Source: Roseburia_D sp964388945 (GTDB lineage: Bacteria; Bacillota; Clostridia; Lachnospirales; Lachnospiraceae). From it: 64,000 nt of DNA. This document shows, one piece after another, positions 34,354 through 44,306 of this stretch (position 1 is its first letter; each line of letters opens with the position of its first letter). Made by a program: the position numbers and the translations under genes. Below the pieces are notes generated by a model. That model made no database searches and was not told the origin of the DNA. It saw nothing but the letters and a program-made list of their open reading frames with translations. The stretch covers positions 25,847-89,846 of the forward strand of contig CAYMCM010000001.1 in NCBI GenBank assembly GCA_964388945.1. Reading direction: 5' to 3'.

Positions 34354-36819
34354 TTAGTAGGTATCCGCCACGGATCTAAGTACCAGCCGCTCTTTCACAT
34401 CCTCCGCATCTTTCAGGCTTCCTCGAACAATATCATCTTTCTTTAACGCAACTTCCGTATATGCTTTTTTTGTCAGCATCAGATAGTTGTCATCAAAGAT
34501 GGCATCCGCATCCGCAAAATCCAGTTCCAAAAACGGCACGAAGGTATCCGCGGACAGGCGAATACGGTAGCACCCGCTCTCTTCTATCACCGCAACGTCT
34601 ATCTGCGGCTTTTTTAAGTCCATATATTTATACGGCGCAAAGATTTCTGTTTCTTTTAATAAGGTTCCGTCCGAAAGCGTCACCTCCGCTTCCAGAAAGA
34701 CTTCCTGTTTCCGGTTTTCTTTTAACAATCCGCTATAATCTTTTTCCAAAAGAAGGCTGGATGAAAGTTCATCCACACTGCCTTTTGTCTCCACGCAGTC
34801 GAGCATGGCAAAATCCAGTGTTTTTAAGGTCAGCTTCGCCTGATACTGCTGCCCGCTTCTCGTCTCATTTTCCAGATAGAGCCCTGCCGTATCTCCGTCG
34901 ACGCAGATACTTGCCGCCACCGGTGCATAAAATTTTTTTGCCGCATAATGCAGTGCTTTCCAGCGTCCGAAATAGTCGATACCAGACCACGAAGCCACCG
35001 GCCAGTTATCATTGACCTGCCAATAAAGTGTTCCCATACAGCGTCCGCGGTTCCTGCGCCAGTGCTCCACACCGCTTTTGATCGCCATTGCCTGTAAGAT
35101 CTGCGTCACATAAAGAAGTGATCTAAAATCTTTGGGATATTTAAAATTTTCGGACAGATAGTAGAGCATCTTTCCATTTGCCGCATCATTTTTCTGGTGG
35201 CTTTCCATCACTTCCGAGAAGATATTGCGATCTCCTTCCTCTGTAAAGCTCTCCACGGTTTTATAGGATGGGAAGGACTGGAATCCGAATTCCGAGCAGA
35301 ACCTGAAAAAGTATTTGCGGTAATCGGAAAACGGCTTCTGTCCATGCCACACATCCCAGTAATGCGTATCACCGCGGTTCTCAGAATCCGGCTCATCAAA
35401 GCATCCGCCGGAGGACGGGGAGGACGGCCAATAAAACGTGTCCGGATCTGCCTCTTTCACTGCGTGCGGCAGAATATCCTCAAACTGCTTCACATAATCT
35501 GCGCGCAGATACGGCGTCTCCTTCTGAAAATCGCCCCAGTGATCCCACGCTGACTCGATCTCATTATTTCCGCACCAAAGCCCAAGTGAGGCATGATGAC
35601 GCAGACGTTTTACATTATCAAGCGTCTCCTGTCTGATGTTTTCCGCAAACGCATCGGTCACATCATAGACATTGCAGGCATACATCAGATCCTGCCATAC
35701 GATCAGACCGTACTCATCGCACATATCATAAAATGCATCGGTCGGATAATAGCCGCCGCCCCAGATGCGCAGACAGTTAAAGTTCGCGCGCACACAGGAA
35801 CGGATCAGGTATTCCTGACGCTCTTTCGTGATCCTCGTGTAACAGCAGTCCTCCGGTATATAATTCCCGCCCTTCGCAAAGATCTTCACGCCGTTTACGA
35901 TAAATGCAAACTCCTGTCCCCACTCATCTTTTTCCTGACTGATCGTAAGTGTGCGCAGTCCGATCCTCTTTATGATCTTATCACGCACACTGCCGTCCGC
36001 ACCAAGCAATTCCACGGTCACAGTATACAGATTCTGCTCCCCATAGCCGTGCGGCCACCATTTTTTCGGATGCTCCACGATAAGCTCCGCCTTTGTCTCT
36101 GCCTCCGCCGGAAGCTCTCTTTGTTCCGCTCCTTCGACTGAAATGCGGATACGTTCTCCTTTAGCGGCTGTTTCATCCAGCTTTACCTGTACTAAAAGCC
36201 GCACCATCTCCGGTTCGTGTTCCTGCCTGATCCACACTTCATCCAGCTTTGCCCCGCTGTATGCTGTAAGATAAATGTCACGAAAGATTCCCGCATCTAT
36301 AAGCTGCGGGCCCCAGTCCCATCCGAACATGGAGTGTGCTTTCCGGATAAGCTCATTCCCTTTCATTGCTCCACACGGAACATATTTAATCTTGCGGTTC
36401 TTCCGGTAAGGATAATTTTCAATATACTTTAACACCGACCGAAATTCGATCCGTATCCGGTTTTTCCCCAGCTCCAGCACAGATTTTACCGGCACCTTAA
36501 AGGTACGGTGCATATTCTCCGCTGACAGCACCTTTTTCTCATTGATATAAACATCCGCCAGTGTGTCAAGTCCCTCGCAGACCAGCTCGATCTTTTCCTG
36601 TGCGAGCAGTGTATCATCCACCTCAAATTCCCGCTCAAACTCATAATCTTTCCAGAATAATTCTCTGGTCTTATACTCATTGTCCCGATAAAACGGATCT
36701 TCAATCTCTTCATTTTCTAAAAGTCCCGAAAGCACCGTTCCCGGTACGGTGATGGAATACTTCTGTGCGCTTTCTTTCTCCCCGAATTTCCATGCCCCAT
36801 TTAAGGTTACTTTCTTCAT
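34354..36819 (-). CDS. GH2 beta-mannosidase, cytoplasmic
   Basis: The 821-residue protein has the GH2 order: jelly roll (about 1-190), immunoglobulin-like domain, TIM barrel (about 300-620) and C-terminal beta domains. The acid/base Glu420 is in WCGNNEIES and the nucleophile Glu510 in FCSEFGFQSFPS; the SAWDHW and RIWGGGYYPTDAFYD stretches are typical of mannosidases rather than galactosidases. It releases mannose from the non-reducing end of mannooligosaccharides inside the cell. It lies between the LacI gene and GH36. Confidence 0.9.
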   Translation of the reverse strand: MKKVTLNGAWKFGEKESAQKYSITVPGTVLSGLLENEEIEDPFYRDNEYKTRELFWKDYEFEREFEVDDTLLAQEKIELVCEGLDTLADVYINEKKVLSAENMHRTFKVPVKSVLELGKNRIRIEFRSVLKYIENYPYRKNRKIKYVPCGAMKGNELIRKAHSMFGWDWGPQLIDAGIFRDIYLTAYSGAKLDEVWIRQEHEPEMVRLLVQVKLDETAAKGERIRISVEGAEQRELPAEAETKAELIVEHPKKWWPHGYGEQNLYTVTVELLGADGSVRDKIIKRIGLRTLTISQEKDEWGQEFAFIVNGVKIFAKGGNYIPEDCCYTRITKERQEYLIRSCVRANFNCLRIWGGGYYPTDAFYDMCDEYGLIVWQDLMYACNVYDVTDAFAENIRQETLDNVKRLRHHASLGLWCGNNEIESAWDHWGDFQKETPYLRADYVKQFEDILPHAVKEADPDTFYWPSSPSSGGCFDEPDSENRGDTHYWDVWHGQKPFSDYRKYFFRFCSEFGFQSFPSYKTVESFTEEGDRNIFSEVMESHQKNDAANGKMLYYLSENFKYPKDFRSLLYVTQILQAMAIKSGVEHWRRNRGRCMGTLYWQVNDNWPVASWSGIDYFGRWKALHYAAKKFYAPVAASICVDGDTAGLYLENETRSGQQYQAKLTLKTLDFAMLDCVETKGSVDELSSSLLLEKDYSGLLKENRKQEVFLEAEVTLSDGTLLKETEIFAPYKYMDLKKPQIDVAVIEESGCYRIRLSADTFVPFLELDFADADAIFDDNYLMLTKKAYTEVALKKDDIVRGSLKDAEDVKERLVLRSVADTY

Positions 36820-36847
36820 CTTCTGCCTTCTCCTTTACTAAAATAAA

Positions 36848-36899
36848 AAAGTACCTCTCTCCCATTTCAAAAATCCGAAATAAAATCAAGGTACTTTTT
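36848..36899 (-). terminator. Terminator-like hairpin between lacI and the GH2 gene
   Basis: On the minus strand AAAAAGTACCT pairs with AGGTACTTTTT across a loop of about 29 bases that itself can fold, followed by ATTTTAG. It would lower readthrough from the regulator into the GH2-GH36 genes. Confidence 0.5.
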
Positions 36900-36909
36900 T
36901 CAAGCTGCT

Positions 36910-37953
36910 CTACGCATCCGCATTATTCTCGTCTGCAAACGGTCTTACGCTGTCTTTCATGACTGCCTGGCCCTCTACGATCGAAATTCCCTTCCGGTAA
37001 TGTTCCCCATTCATCTTCTTCAACAGAATATGTATGGTCTTGCGCGCCATTTCTTTCATATCCACCTCATAGGTCGTGATCCCGATGTCGCAAAGTCCCG
37101 GATAAAGATAATTGTCAAATCCGACCACCGACACATCTTCCGGTACGGACAGCCCCTGCTCTTTTAACTTTTTGATCAGCAGGCTTGCCGTAAGATCACT
37201 GTTGCAGACATATGCCGTCGGCGGCTCCTTATAGCCCTCCAGCTTTCCATCGAAATTGATCAGACCGTATTTCATATCTCGATCCGGGATAACCCACTCA
37301 TCCGGAATCTGTATGCCATGTTCCAGCATGGACTTCGCATATCCAAAATAACGATCCGTGATACCGGCCGTCATCCGAAGCGTTCCCACATAGGCGATCT
37401 TCGTATGTCCCTGCTCAAACAGATAATTGGTAAGCAGATAGGAACCGTAATAGCTGTTGGAGATCACCGAATCCTCTATGATATGTTCATCATAAAAATC
37501 CAGATATACCGTCGGAATATTGCATCTTTCTTTTAATTCCCGCAGATATGCCCCCGACACCTTTCCAACGATCACGATACCGTCCACCTTGTGCTCGAGT
37601 ACGATCTTCGGAAGCTGAAGCTCTTCTTCATTATCATAGGTGAGCACTTCAAGCATCGTAAAGCAGTCCTTCTGCACCGCCTTTGTTGCCACACACTGGT
37701 ACATCTTCCAGTAAAAAGAATCATATTTATCCAGATACCGATCTGATACCAGCACGCCGATATTGTAACTCTTTGCCTGCCGCCCCTGTTTCATTGCCGA
37801 TGGTGGTTTGTAGCCCATTTCATCCGCAAGCTGTTTTATTTTTTCCCGCATTGCCTCGCTGACGCCCTTCTGACCGGACAGCGCTTTTGAGACCGTAACG
37901 GTGCTGACACCTAATTTTTCCGCTATGTCAGCTAGCTTTACTGCTTTCGCCAT
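36910..37953 (-). CDS. LacI-family transcriptional regulator
   Basis: The 347-residue repressor has the N-terminal helix-turn-helix KLADIAEKLGVSTVTVSKALSG (about 6-27) and hinge, then a sugar-binding core (about 60-340) with YNIGVLVSDRY and VPEDVSVVGFDNY. I use the ATG at 37953, behind GAGGG, rather than the GTG six bases earlier. It stands at the head of the GH2-GH36 group. A near-palindrome in its own promoter region and A/T-rich blocks overlapping the -10 of P1 and P2 are candidate operators. Confidence 0.92.
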   Translation of the reverse strand: MAKAVKLADIAEKLGVSTVTVSKALSGQKGVSEAMREKIKQLADEMGYKPPSAMKQGRQAKSYNIGVLVSDRYLDKYDSFYWKMYQCVATKAVQKDCFTMLEVLTYDNEEELQLPKIVLEHKVDGIVIVGKVSGAYLRELKERCNIPTVYLDFYDEHIIEDSVISNSYYGSYLLTNYLFEQGHTKIAYVGTLRMTAGITDRYFGYAKSMLEHGIQIPDEWVIPDRDMKYGLINFDGKLEGYKEPPTAYVCNSDLTASLLIKKLKEQGLSVPEDVSVVGFDNYLYPGLCDIGITTYEVDMKEMARKTIHILLKKMNGEHYRKGISIVEGQAVMKDSVRPFADENNADA

Positions 37954-37985
37954 ATGCACGCCCTCACAAACTTTTCTGCTTTATT

Positions 37986-38004
37986 TTAAGCTAATTAAAC
38001 TTAA
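37986..38004. promoter_or_regulatory. Candidate LacI operator in the lacI-MCP intergenic region
   Basis: TTAAGCTAATTAAACTTAA is an imperfect 19-bp palindrome (outer arms TTAAG/CTTAA perfect) 33 bases upstream of the lacI start. The related core AGCTAATTTAATT recurs at 29273 near P1. AT-richness makes chance matches possible, so this is tentative. Confidence 0.4.
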
Positions 38005-38116
38005 TTTTATTTTAAAGTCAATTCCCGATTTTGTCAATATTCCAGATTCACATTTGTTTTTCAAGGCTAATTTCAGCTAATCGCAAAAAGTCCCTCAAGA
38101 CCGCCAAATTCAAGGC

Positions 38117-38144
38117 TTGTAGTTTCTTAGAAAAGGCTTATAAT
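38117..38144 (+). promoter_or_regulatory. Promoter of the chemoreceptor / sugar-binding protein pair
   Basis: TTGTAG (38117-38122) and TATAAT (38139-38144) are 16 bases apart. Upstream at 38086-38096, TCGCAAAAAGT resembles the first A-rich box of promoters P3 and P4. Confidence 0.55.
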
Positions 38145-38208
38145 GTAAATAGGGTATACTTTTTTGTTACAGAAAAAACTATATTATTTTAGAGAGGAAT
38201 GAATACGA

Positions 38209-40228
38209 ATGAAACCAAAACAGACAAATGAAAAGAATCCCGAAAAGATGCTTTCCATTAAAACCAAACTGCTTGGAACGATTCTTCCGCTCACCATCAT
38301 TATCGTGCTGGTGCTGACCGGAATATCTTATTACATTTCCAAGTCGATCATCTCGTCTTACTCCGAGAATCTGCTCAGTTCTTCGATCGAGAATCAGTCG
38401 AACGAAATCGAAGCATGGCTGAACGAAAACCTGTCATCTTTTCAGGTAGCGAAAAAAGCAATCGAACAGACCAAGCCGGACGACGCCGCATTAAAGCAGA
38501 TGTTAAACGGCTACTGCGGCTTTAATGACAATTATCCGGACGGACTTTATATCGCAGATGAAAACGGCAATCTTATCACTGCGGATAATTCATCCAAAAA
38601 GGACAGTGATCCGACTTCATCGGTATGGTATGAAGACGGTCTGACCCGTGTGAACATGGGATTTACTGATGCCTATACAAACAGTGACGGAGAAGCGGTA
38701 ATCAGCGCTTCCGGTATTTTAAATGACGGTTCCGACACATTAAAGGTGATCTCTGCCGATCTGTCTTTGGATCGTATCAGTATCATCGTAAACAGTTATA
38801 TTGAAATGGACGATGCCGAGGCATTTCTCGTCAACCCGAAAGACGGATCCTTCCTCGCACACCGTGACAGTTCCATGATCTCCACAAAATTAAGTGACTC
38901 CGGTGATTCTTTCTTAAAGAACATCGACACTAAGATCGCTGAGGGAGACTATTCTCTCACAGAAATGGACGGCTACATGACTGCCTTTTCGGAAATCGAA
39001 GGAACTGACTGGATTCTTGTTTCCTATATTCCGACTTCCATTATTTATAAAGATGTTAAGAGCGTGCGTACTGACATGATCCTCGCCGGTGTTGTATGTC
39101 TGCTGATCCTCGCTGTCTTAATCGAGCGTGTCACCCACATGACCATCCGCCCGGTAAAAGAACTGACCAACATCATTACTGCTATGACAAACGGTGATTT
39201 TACCGTTGAAGTAAAAACCAAGAGCAACGATGAGATCGGACGCATGGGACGCGGCGTAGAAAAATTCGTTTCTACCATGCAGGGCATGATCGCATCCATC
39301 TACAATGTCTCTGACAAGCTGCATTCACAGGCAGACAACAGCAATACCGTTTCTGCTCAGATGTACGATGCTTCGACCACACAGAGCCAGTCCATGCAGG
39401 AATTGAACAATACCGTAGAACAGCTTTCTCTTTCTGTCAATGATATCGCACAGAACGCAACCACTCTTGCGATGGTTGTTGCCGATACCAGAAAGAACAG
39501 CGAAGAAGTTGACGATAAGATGAAAGAAACTGTCACGATCTCCCGTCAGGGCAAATCCGATATGCAGCGTGTCGGTGCGGCAATGAACGACATCAACGAT
39601 TCTGTCCTTCATTTACAACAGGCGATCGACAAAGTCGGAAAAGCATCCAGCGGAGATCACAAATATCACCAACGTGATCGCAGGAATTGCAGATCAGACC
39701 AACCTGCTCTCCTTAAATGCATCGATCGAAGCTGCAAGAGCTGGAGAAGCCGGCAAGGGATTTGCCGTTGTTGCAGGAGAGATCGGTCAGCTTGCGCAGA
39801 CCAGTGCCGATTCGGTACATGACATCGAAAATCTGATCCACGAGATCAATAATCTTGTAAAAGATGCTGTCACCCAGGCAGACGACAGCGCAGGAAACAT
39901 CAACGAAAGCAGCCGTCTTGTTGAAGATGCGTTAAAGACCTTTGATGCTATTTTCAGTAACATTGATGCTGTCAGCGGTCTGGTTTTGCAGGTAATCGAA
40001 AAAGTAGAAAAAGTAGACGATGTTGCAAGCAATGTTGCCGCTATTTCCGAAGAACAGGCTGCAAGTTCCGAAGAAATCCTTGCGACCTCAGATACGATGG
40101 TAGAACAGGCCAACCATATCACCGACAACAGCAAGGTTGTTGCAAACGACGCAAAAGAACTGACCGCCTCTGCAAAAGAATTAGCGGATCAGGTCAGCGC
40201 GTTCAAAATTTCGAAGGGAGCGAATTAA
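38209..40228 (+). pseudogene. Methyl-accepting chemotaxis protein, Cache type, interrupted by a single-base frameshift
   Basis: Two frames (38209-39822 and from 39674 on) together encode one receptor. The total of 2020 bases minus one gives exactly 672 residues. The break is at about 39651-39654, where AGCGGAGATC should read AGCGAGATC; this restores SSEITNITNVIAGIADQTNLL. The rebuilt protein has a membrane helix (about 24-44), a double Cache sensor (about 50-280), a second helix (about 287-307), HAMP and an intact signalling tip. It lies two bases before the orphan sugar-binding lipoprotein gene. The frameshift could be a sequencing error or a phase-variable/recent mutation; the short G run is weak as a slippage site. 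Without correction the protein would lack its signalling tip. Confidence 0.85.
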
Positions 40229-40230
40229 TT

Positions 40231-41214
40231 ATGAAAAAGAAACTTGCAATCCTGATGGCTGCCGCCGTTTTTACACTGACAGCCTTTACCGGATGCGGAA
40301 GCAGCAATTCCTCCGCTTCTTCCGGAAATGATGGGATCAAAATATTACTTATAATCAATGTTATGGATAATTTCCGTCAGACGCTCGTGGACGGAGCTTC
40401 GGCTGCCGCTTCCGAGCAGGGTGTTCAGCTTGATGTAAAGGACGCAGAAGAATCGATTGAAAACCAATATGCTTTCATCAAATCTGCCGAAGCAGACGGC
40501 TATGATGTTATCATCTGCAGTCCGGTATCCATTGATACCACGGTAGCCTTAAAAGCAAGTGCCGGTGATCTGCCGATTGTTTTCATCAATAGCTGTCCGA
40601 ATGAAAAATATCTCGAAGCCGGACAATACATTTATGTCGGTTCCGACGAAAAAGTTGCCGGTCAGTATCAGGCAGAATATGTACTTGACGAACTTGCGGA
40701 CAAGAGCGAACTTAATGTCGCTATTTTAAAAGGACCAAAAGGTCACTCCGCTACAACCGGACGTACCAAAGGTGCAAAAGAGACTTTGGAAGCCAGCGGG
40801 AAAACGATCAACTATGTATTTGATGATTTCGCCAACTGGAGTCAGGACACTGCCGCAGAACTGTTTTCTGTCTCTTTGACCACAGGTACCACACCGGACT
40901 GCGTCATCTGCAACAATGATGATATGGCACTCGGTATTATCGATGCCTGCAAAGAAGAAAACATTGACCTTGACAAGCTCCCGGTTCTCGGCGTAGATGC
41001 CACTGCAAACGGCTGTGAAGCAATCGAAGACGGTGACATGGCATTTACTGTTTACCAGTCTGGAAAAGGACAGGGTACTGCCGCTGTCGAAGCTGCGGCT
41101 CATCTCGCCAAAGGAGAATCCATAGCTTCTATGGACGGTGTTACCGATGACGAAAAATATGTCTGGGTTCCATTTGAAAAAGTAGATGCAAGCAACGTAT
41201 CCGATTATAAATAA
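40231..41214 (+). CDS. Orphan sugar-binding lipoprotein paired with a chemoreceptor
   Basis: The 327-residue lipoprotein has a signal peptide with a lipobox ending in Cys22 (AFTGCGSS). A ribose/galactose-type periplasmic binding protein fold follows (KILLIINVMDNFRQTLVDGA, DVIICSPVSIDTTVAL, DCVICNNDDMALGIIDA, LPVLGVDATANGC). No ATPase or permease gene is adjacent. The only partner is the chemoreceptor that ends two bases upstream. I infer that this protein binds a sugar at the cell surface and presents it to the receptor for chemotaxis, rather than for uptake. Its own ribosome site GAAGGGAG lies in the receptor 3' end. Confidence 0.88.
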   Translation: MKKKLAILMAAAVFTLTAFTGCGSSNSSASSGNDGIKILLIINVMDNFRQTLVDGASAAASEQGVQLDVKDAEESIENQYAFIKSAEADGYDVIICSPVSIDTTVALKASAGDLPIVFINSCPNEKYLEAGQYIYVGSDEKVAGQYQAEYVLDELADKSELNVAILKGPKGHSATTGRTKGAKETLEASGKTINYVFDDFANWSQDTAAELFSVSLTTGTTPDCVICNNDDMALGIIDACKEENIDLDKLPVLGVDATANGCEAIEDGDMAFTVYQSGKGQGTAAVEAAAHLAKGESIASMDGVTDDEKYVWVPFEKVDASNVSDYK

Positions 41215-41222
41215 GCAAAAGA

Positions 41223-41270
41223 AGAAAGGAACCGGGCACAAGCCGATTGGCTTGTGCCCGGTTCCTTTCT
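41223..41270. terminator. Perfect 22-bp bidirectional terminator
   Basis: AGAAAGGAACCGGGCACAAG.. and its exact complement form a 22-bp stem with a GATT loop between the convergent sugar-binding protein and GH36 genes. Stem ends are A/T-rich on both sides, so it can end both transcripts. Confidence 0.9.
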
Positions 41271-41294
41271 TATATCATCGTCTGTTGAATCTGT

Positions 41295-43490
41295 CTATGC
41301 CTCTACGAAATGAAGCAGTTTTCCTTTGTAGTCTCCCCACAGGTTTTCTACACGGATTCCGGCATTCATCAGTGTATCACCGAGATAACTGCGTCCGTCT
41401 TTTGCTCCCTTTAATACATAACGCTTATCCGGATCAAGCCCTTTTAAGCAGATCGTCCTGCTGTGATGGTTCGGACGGTTCAATACCTGAATATAGGTAA
41501 CAAGCACTTCTGATCTATCCTTTGCTACAACTTCATAGCAGTCAAAATAATGATTTTCACGGTACGATGCAATGCGGTAATAATCTCCCTCACGCACCAG
41601 ATCATTATAGGTATGATACATCTTCACCTGTTCCGGTATCATCTTGCGGTCTTCCTCGGAGATCTTTGTAATATCAAGCTCATAACCAAAGGTTCCTGCC
41701 AGTGCCACATAGCCTCTGGTCTCAAACGGTGTCGTTCTGCCAACGGTATGATTCGGACAGTCAGACACGTGTGCCCCCATTGTAGAAAGCGGATATACCA
41801 GCGCAGTACCTTCCTGTATCTTCAAACGCTCTACGGCATCCGTATCATCCGAGCACCAAATCTGCGGGCTGTAATAAAGCATCCCCGGATCAAAACGCGC
41901 ACCGCCGCCGGAGCAGTTCTCCAAAAGCAGATGCGGAAATTCCTGCATCAGGCGTTCCTGCAGTTCATAAACCGCAAGCACATAGCGGTGATAGATCTCA
42001 CCCTGACGATCCGCCGGAAGTTCAAAACTTCCGATATCGGTAAGCTGACGGTTCATATCCCATTTTACATACTCGATATTGGCACTGCGCAGAATCTTTG
42101 CGATACTTTCATAGGTATGCTCTCTGACATCCTCTCTGGTCAGATCAAGTACATACTGATTACGGCAGAGCGAACCCACACGTCCCGGAATCTGAATTGC
42201 CCAGTCCGGGTGTTCCTTATAAAGATTGGAATCCGGTGAGATCATCTCCGGTTCAAACCAGATACCAAATTTCAGTCCGAGCTTGTTTACTTCATCTACC
42301 AGTGCTTTTAGTCCTCCGGTGATCTTGCTCTCATTGACTTCCCAGTCACCCAGACTCGTATTGTCGTCATTGCGGTGGCCAAACCAGCCATCATCCATGA
42401 CTAACATCTCGATCCCGTGTTCTGCCGCTGTCTTTGCGATCGCAAGCAGTTTCTCTGTATTGAAATCAAAATAGGTTGCTTCCCAGTTGTTGATCAGGAT
42501 CGGACGCTTTTTATTCTTGTACTCGCTGCGGATCAGATGATTCCGATACACTTCATGGTAATTGTGTGTCATGCCGTCCAGTCCGTCCTCGGTGTACACC
42601 ATGACAACTTCCGGTGTCTGGAACTCTCCATTCTGTTCAAGTTTCCAGCAGAAGTTCTCCGGATGAATTCCCATGACCGCACGCACCATGTCAAACTGAT
42701 TGAGTTCCACCTGGCCTATAAAGTTTCCGGAATATACGAAGTGGAATCCGTACACACTGCCGCTCTCCTGTGTCGCGTTTTTCTGCTTCAACGCCATAAA
42801 CGGATGATCCTGATGACTGGATTCGCCGCGGAAAGATTCTACGCCCTGATAACCATGTCCTACCTTACGGTATTCGATCATACGCTCTCTCGCCCAGGAA
42901 CCATGCATTGTGAGCAGTTCAAAATCCTGATTATTCATATCCACACAGCAGGAAAGTGCTTTGGTCAGATAGACTGCCTCACTGCCTTTGTTGATGATCT
43001 TTACGCTCCGCGCGATCACATCCACATCCTCGAACGCAGAGTAGATCAAAACAACCTGAAGTCCAAGCACCTTATCTTCACAGACAAGCTCTAAGGTATC
43101 ACATGCGCCTTCCTCTGCGAAGGTTGCCGGAAGTCCTTGAAGCTTCGGCTTTCCCGCATAGATCTTATGAGATACATAAGACAAAGAAACCGCCGTATGC
43201 CCGCCCTGTGTACGTACTTCCAGACAGCTTCCGCGATAATCCCCTAATCCGCTGCACGGATATTCCATCGGAAAACTGTCCAGAAATGATACACGATCTC
43301 TGTTGTTCTTTGATGGAACATATGGTGCTTCCGCTGTCCCCATCAGATAACCGACATTGTGATCCTTTAATTTCTTTCCATAATAAACGTGTCCGACAAA
43401 ATTTTCTTCGTCTACGATACCGATGATGTAACTCGTATTCGGTGTGTCCAGTTTGAAAATGCGCTCTTTCTCATGATATACAACTGCCAT
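41295..43490 (-). CDS. GH36 alpha-galactosidase (second copy, different subgroup)
   Basis: The 731-residue enzyme has the usual GH36 layout. The catalytic Asp in EYVKWDMNRQ and the acid/base in IWCSDDTDAVERL, with LLENCSGGGARFDPGM between them, match the well-known bacterial raffinose/melibiose-type enzymes. No signal peptide. I use the ATG at 43490 because AAGGAGGAG lies directly upstream. It has its own promoter (43529-43596), homologous to the one of GH113. It would remove galactose from galactomannan or raffinose-type sugars in the cytoplasm. Confidence 0.92.
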   Translation of the reverse strand: MAVVYHEKERIFKLDTPNTSYIIGIVDEENFVGHVYYGKKLKDHNVGYLMGTAEAPYVPSKNNRDRVSFLDSFPMEYPCSGLGDYRGSCLEVRTQGGHTAVSLSYVSHKIYAGKPKLQGLPATFAEEGACDTLELVCEDKVLGLQVVLIYSAFEDVDVIARSVKIINKGSEAVYLTKALSCCVDMNNQDFELLTMHGSWARERMIEYRKVGHGYQGVESFRGESSHQDHPFMALKQKNATQESGSVYGFHFVYSGNFIGQVELNQFDMVRAVMGIHPENFCWKLEQNGEFQTPEVVMVYTEDGLDGMTHNYHEVYRNHLIRSEYKNKKRPILINNWEATYFDFNTEKLLAIAKTAAEHGIEMLVMDDGWFGHRNDDNTSLGDWEVNESKITGGLKALVDEVNKLGLKFGIWFEPEMISPDSNLYKEHPDWAIQIPGRVGSLCRNQYVLDLTREDVREHTYESIAKILRSANIEYVKWDMNRQLTDIGSFELPADRQGEIYHRYVLAVYELQERLMQEFPHLLLENCSGGGARFDPGMLYYSPQIWCSDDTDAVERLKIQEGTALVYPLSTMGAHVSDCPNHTVGRTTPFETRGYVALAGTFGYELDITKISEEDRKMIPEQVKMYHTYNDLVREGDYYRIASYRENHYFDCYEVVAKDRSEVLVTYIQVLNRPNHHSRTICLKGLDPDKRYVLKGAKDGRSYLGDTLMNAGIRVENLWGDYKGKLLHFVEA

Positions 43491-43528
43491 TTTCCTTCTC
43501 CTCCTTATTTCCGCTTTTTCACTGTTAC

Positions 43529-43596
43529 TAACATAACACAAGCATTGGCTTTCGTATACTTAATTTTTGCTTATATTTCCCCCATTTTTTGCGATA
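43529..43596 (-). promoter_or_regulatory. Promoter region P3 of the GH36 gene (homologous to P4)
   Basis: On the minus strand: CGCAAAAAATGG, then AAGCAAAAATTA with 22 bases between equal points, then GTATACGAA and TGTGTTATGT as the probable -10 area. The same blocks in the same order are found at 48350-48412 in front of GH113. Direct repeats two helical turns apart suit an AraC-type activator. Confidence 0.65.
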
Positions 43597-43614
43597 AATC
43601 TACTTAAATTAACC

Positions 43615-44235
43615 TCAAATATCCAGAAACGCAAACGGTGCTGACGCATCCATCTGCAAAAACTGCATCAGCAGATATGCCGCCCGCAGACACAGGCGTT
43701 CCTCGCGCAGTATCCGCCTTGCTTCTTCCTTATCCACAAACACGACCTCTAACGTCTCCGTATCCTCTCTTGCATCACTCTCCACCGTTCCGGAGGCATA
43801 GCCGAAAACCGCTGCATCCGTTTCATCCGTAAACCCAGGCCCGATAAAAAACGGATTACGCAGGCTTTCATTTCCTCCCTCATACACCGTAAAATCAAGC
43901 CCTGTTTCCTCTTTCATCTCGCGAACTGCCGTCATCTCCTTCGTCTCACCCGGATCAATGCACCCCGCCGGAAATTCATAAATATACGCATCCAGCGGAT
44001 AGCGGTACTGCCGTATCATCACAACCTTATCCGGCTCATCCTTTAAGACCGGATATATCACGATTCCCTCCGGTCTTACTTCCTTCGTTTTGATCTTAAT
44101 GTCCTTTTCACCATTGCGTGACACAAAATAGTAGTCAAACGGCTGACCGCTCGCGGAACGCGCATCAATGTGATAAAGATTGAGAAAACGGTTGTCCGTC
44201 ATTTTCTCCACACCCATGCATTTTTTTGCTCCCAT
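43615..44235 (-). CDS. NUDIX hydrolase, ADP-ribose pyrophosphatase-like
   Basis: The 206-residue protein carries a complete NUDIX box: GCIDPGETKEMTAV followed by REMKEETGL. The region before it (YRYPLDAYIYEFPAG) matches the ADP-ribose/sugar-nucleotide group, which cuts nucleoside diphosphate sugars to a nucleotide and a sugar phosphate. The start at 44235 has GAGG at a good distance; a later Met at 44202 is a possible alternative. It lies downstream of the CPBP gene. A link to mannan use is only positional. Confidence 0.88.
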   Translation of the reverse strand: MGAKKCMGVEKMTDNRFLNLYHIDARSASGQPFDYYFVSRNGEKDIKIKTKEVRPEGIVIYPVLKDEPDKVVMIRQYRYPLDAYIYEFPAGCIDPGETKEMTAVREMKEETGLDFTVYEGGNESLRNPFFIGPGFTDETDAAVFGYASGTVESDAREDTETLEVVFVDKEEARRILREERLCLRAAYLLMQFLQMDASAPFAFLDI

Positions 44236-44306
44236 ATACTGTACCTCTTCTCTCCCGGCTTCTCCTTCATTTCTGCCGTACTCTTTTTCTAAACTCTTTT
44301 GTCTGT

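Noticed and set aside
39325..39612. Minus-strand frames inside the chemoreceptor and other long genes
   Set aside because: They mirror the codon pattern of the real genes and have no ribosome sites or protein-like motifs.
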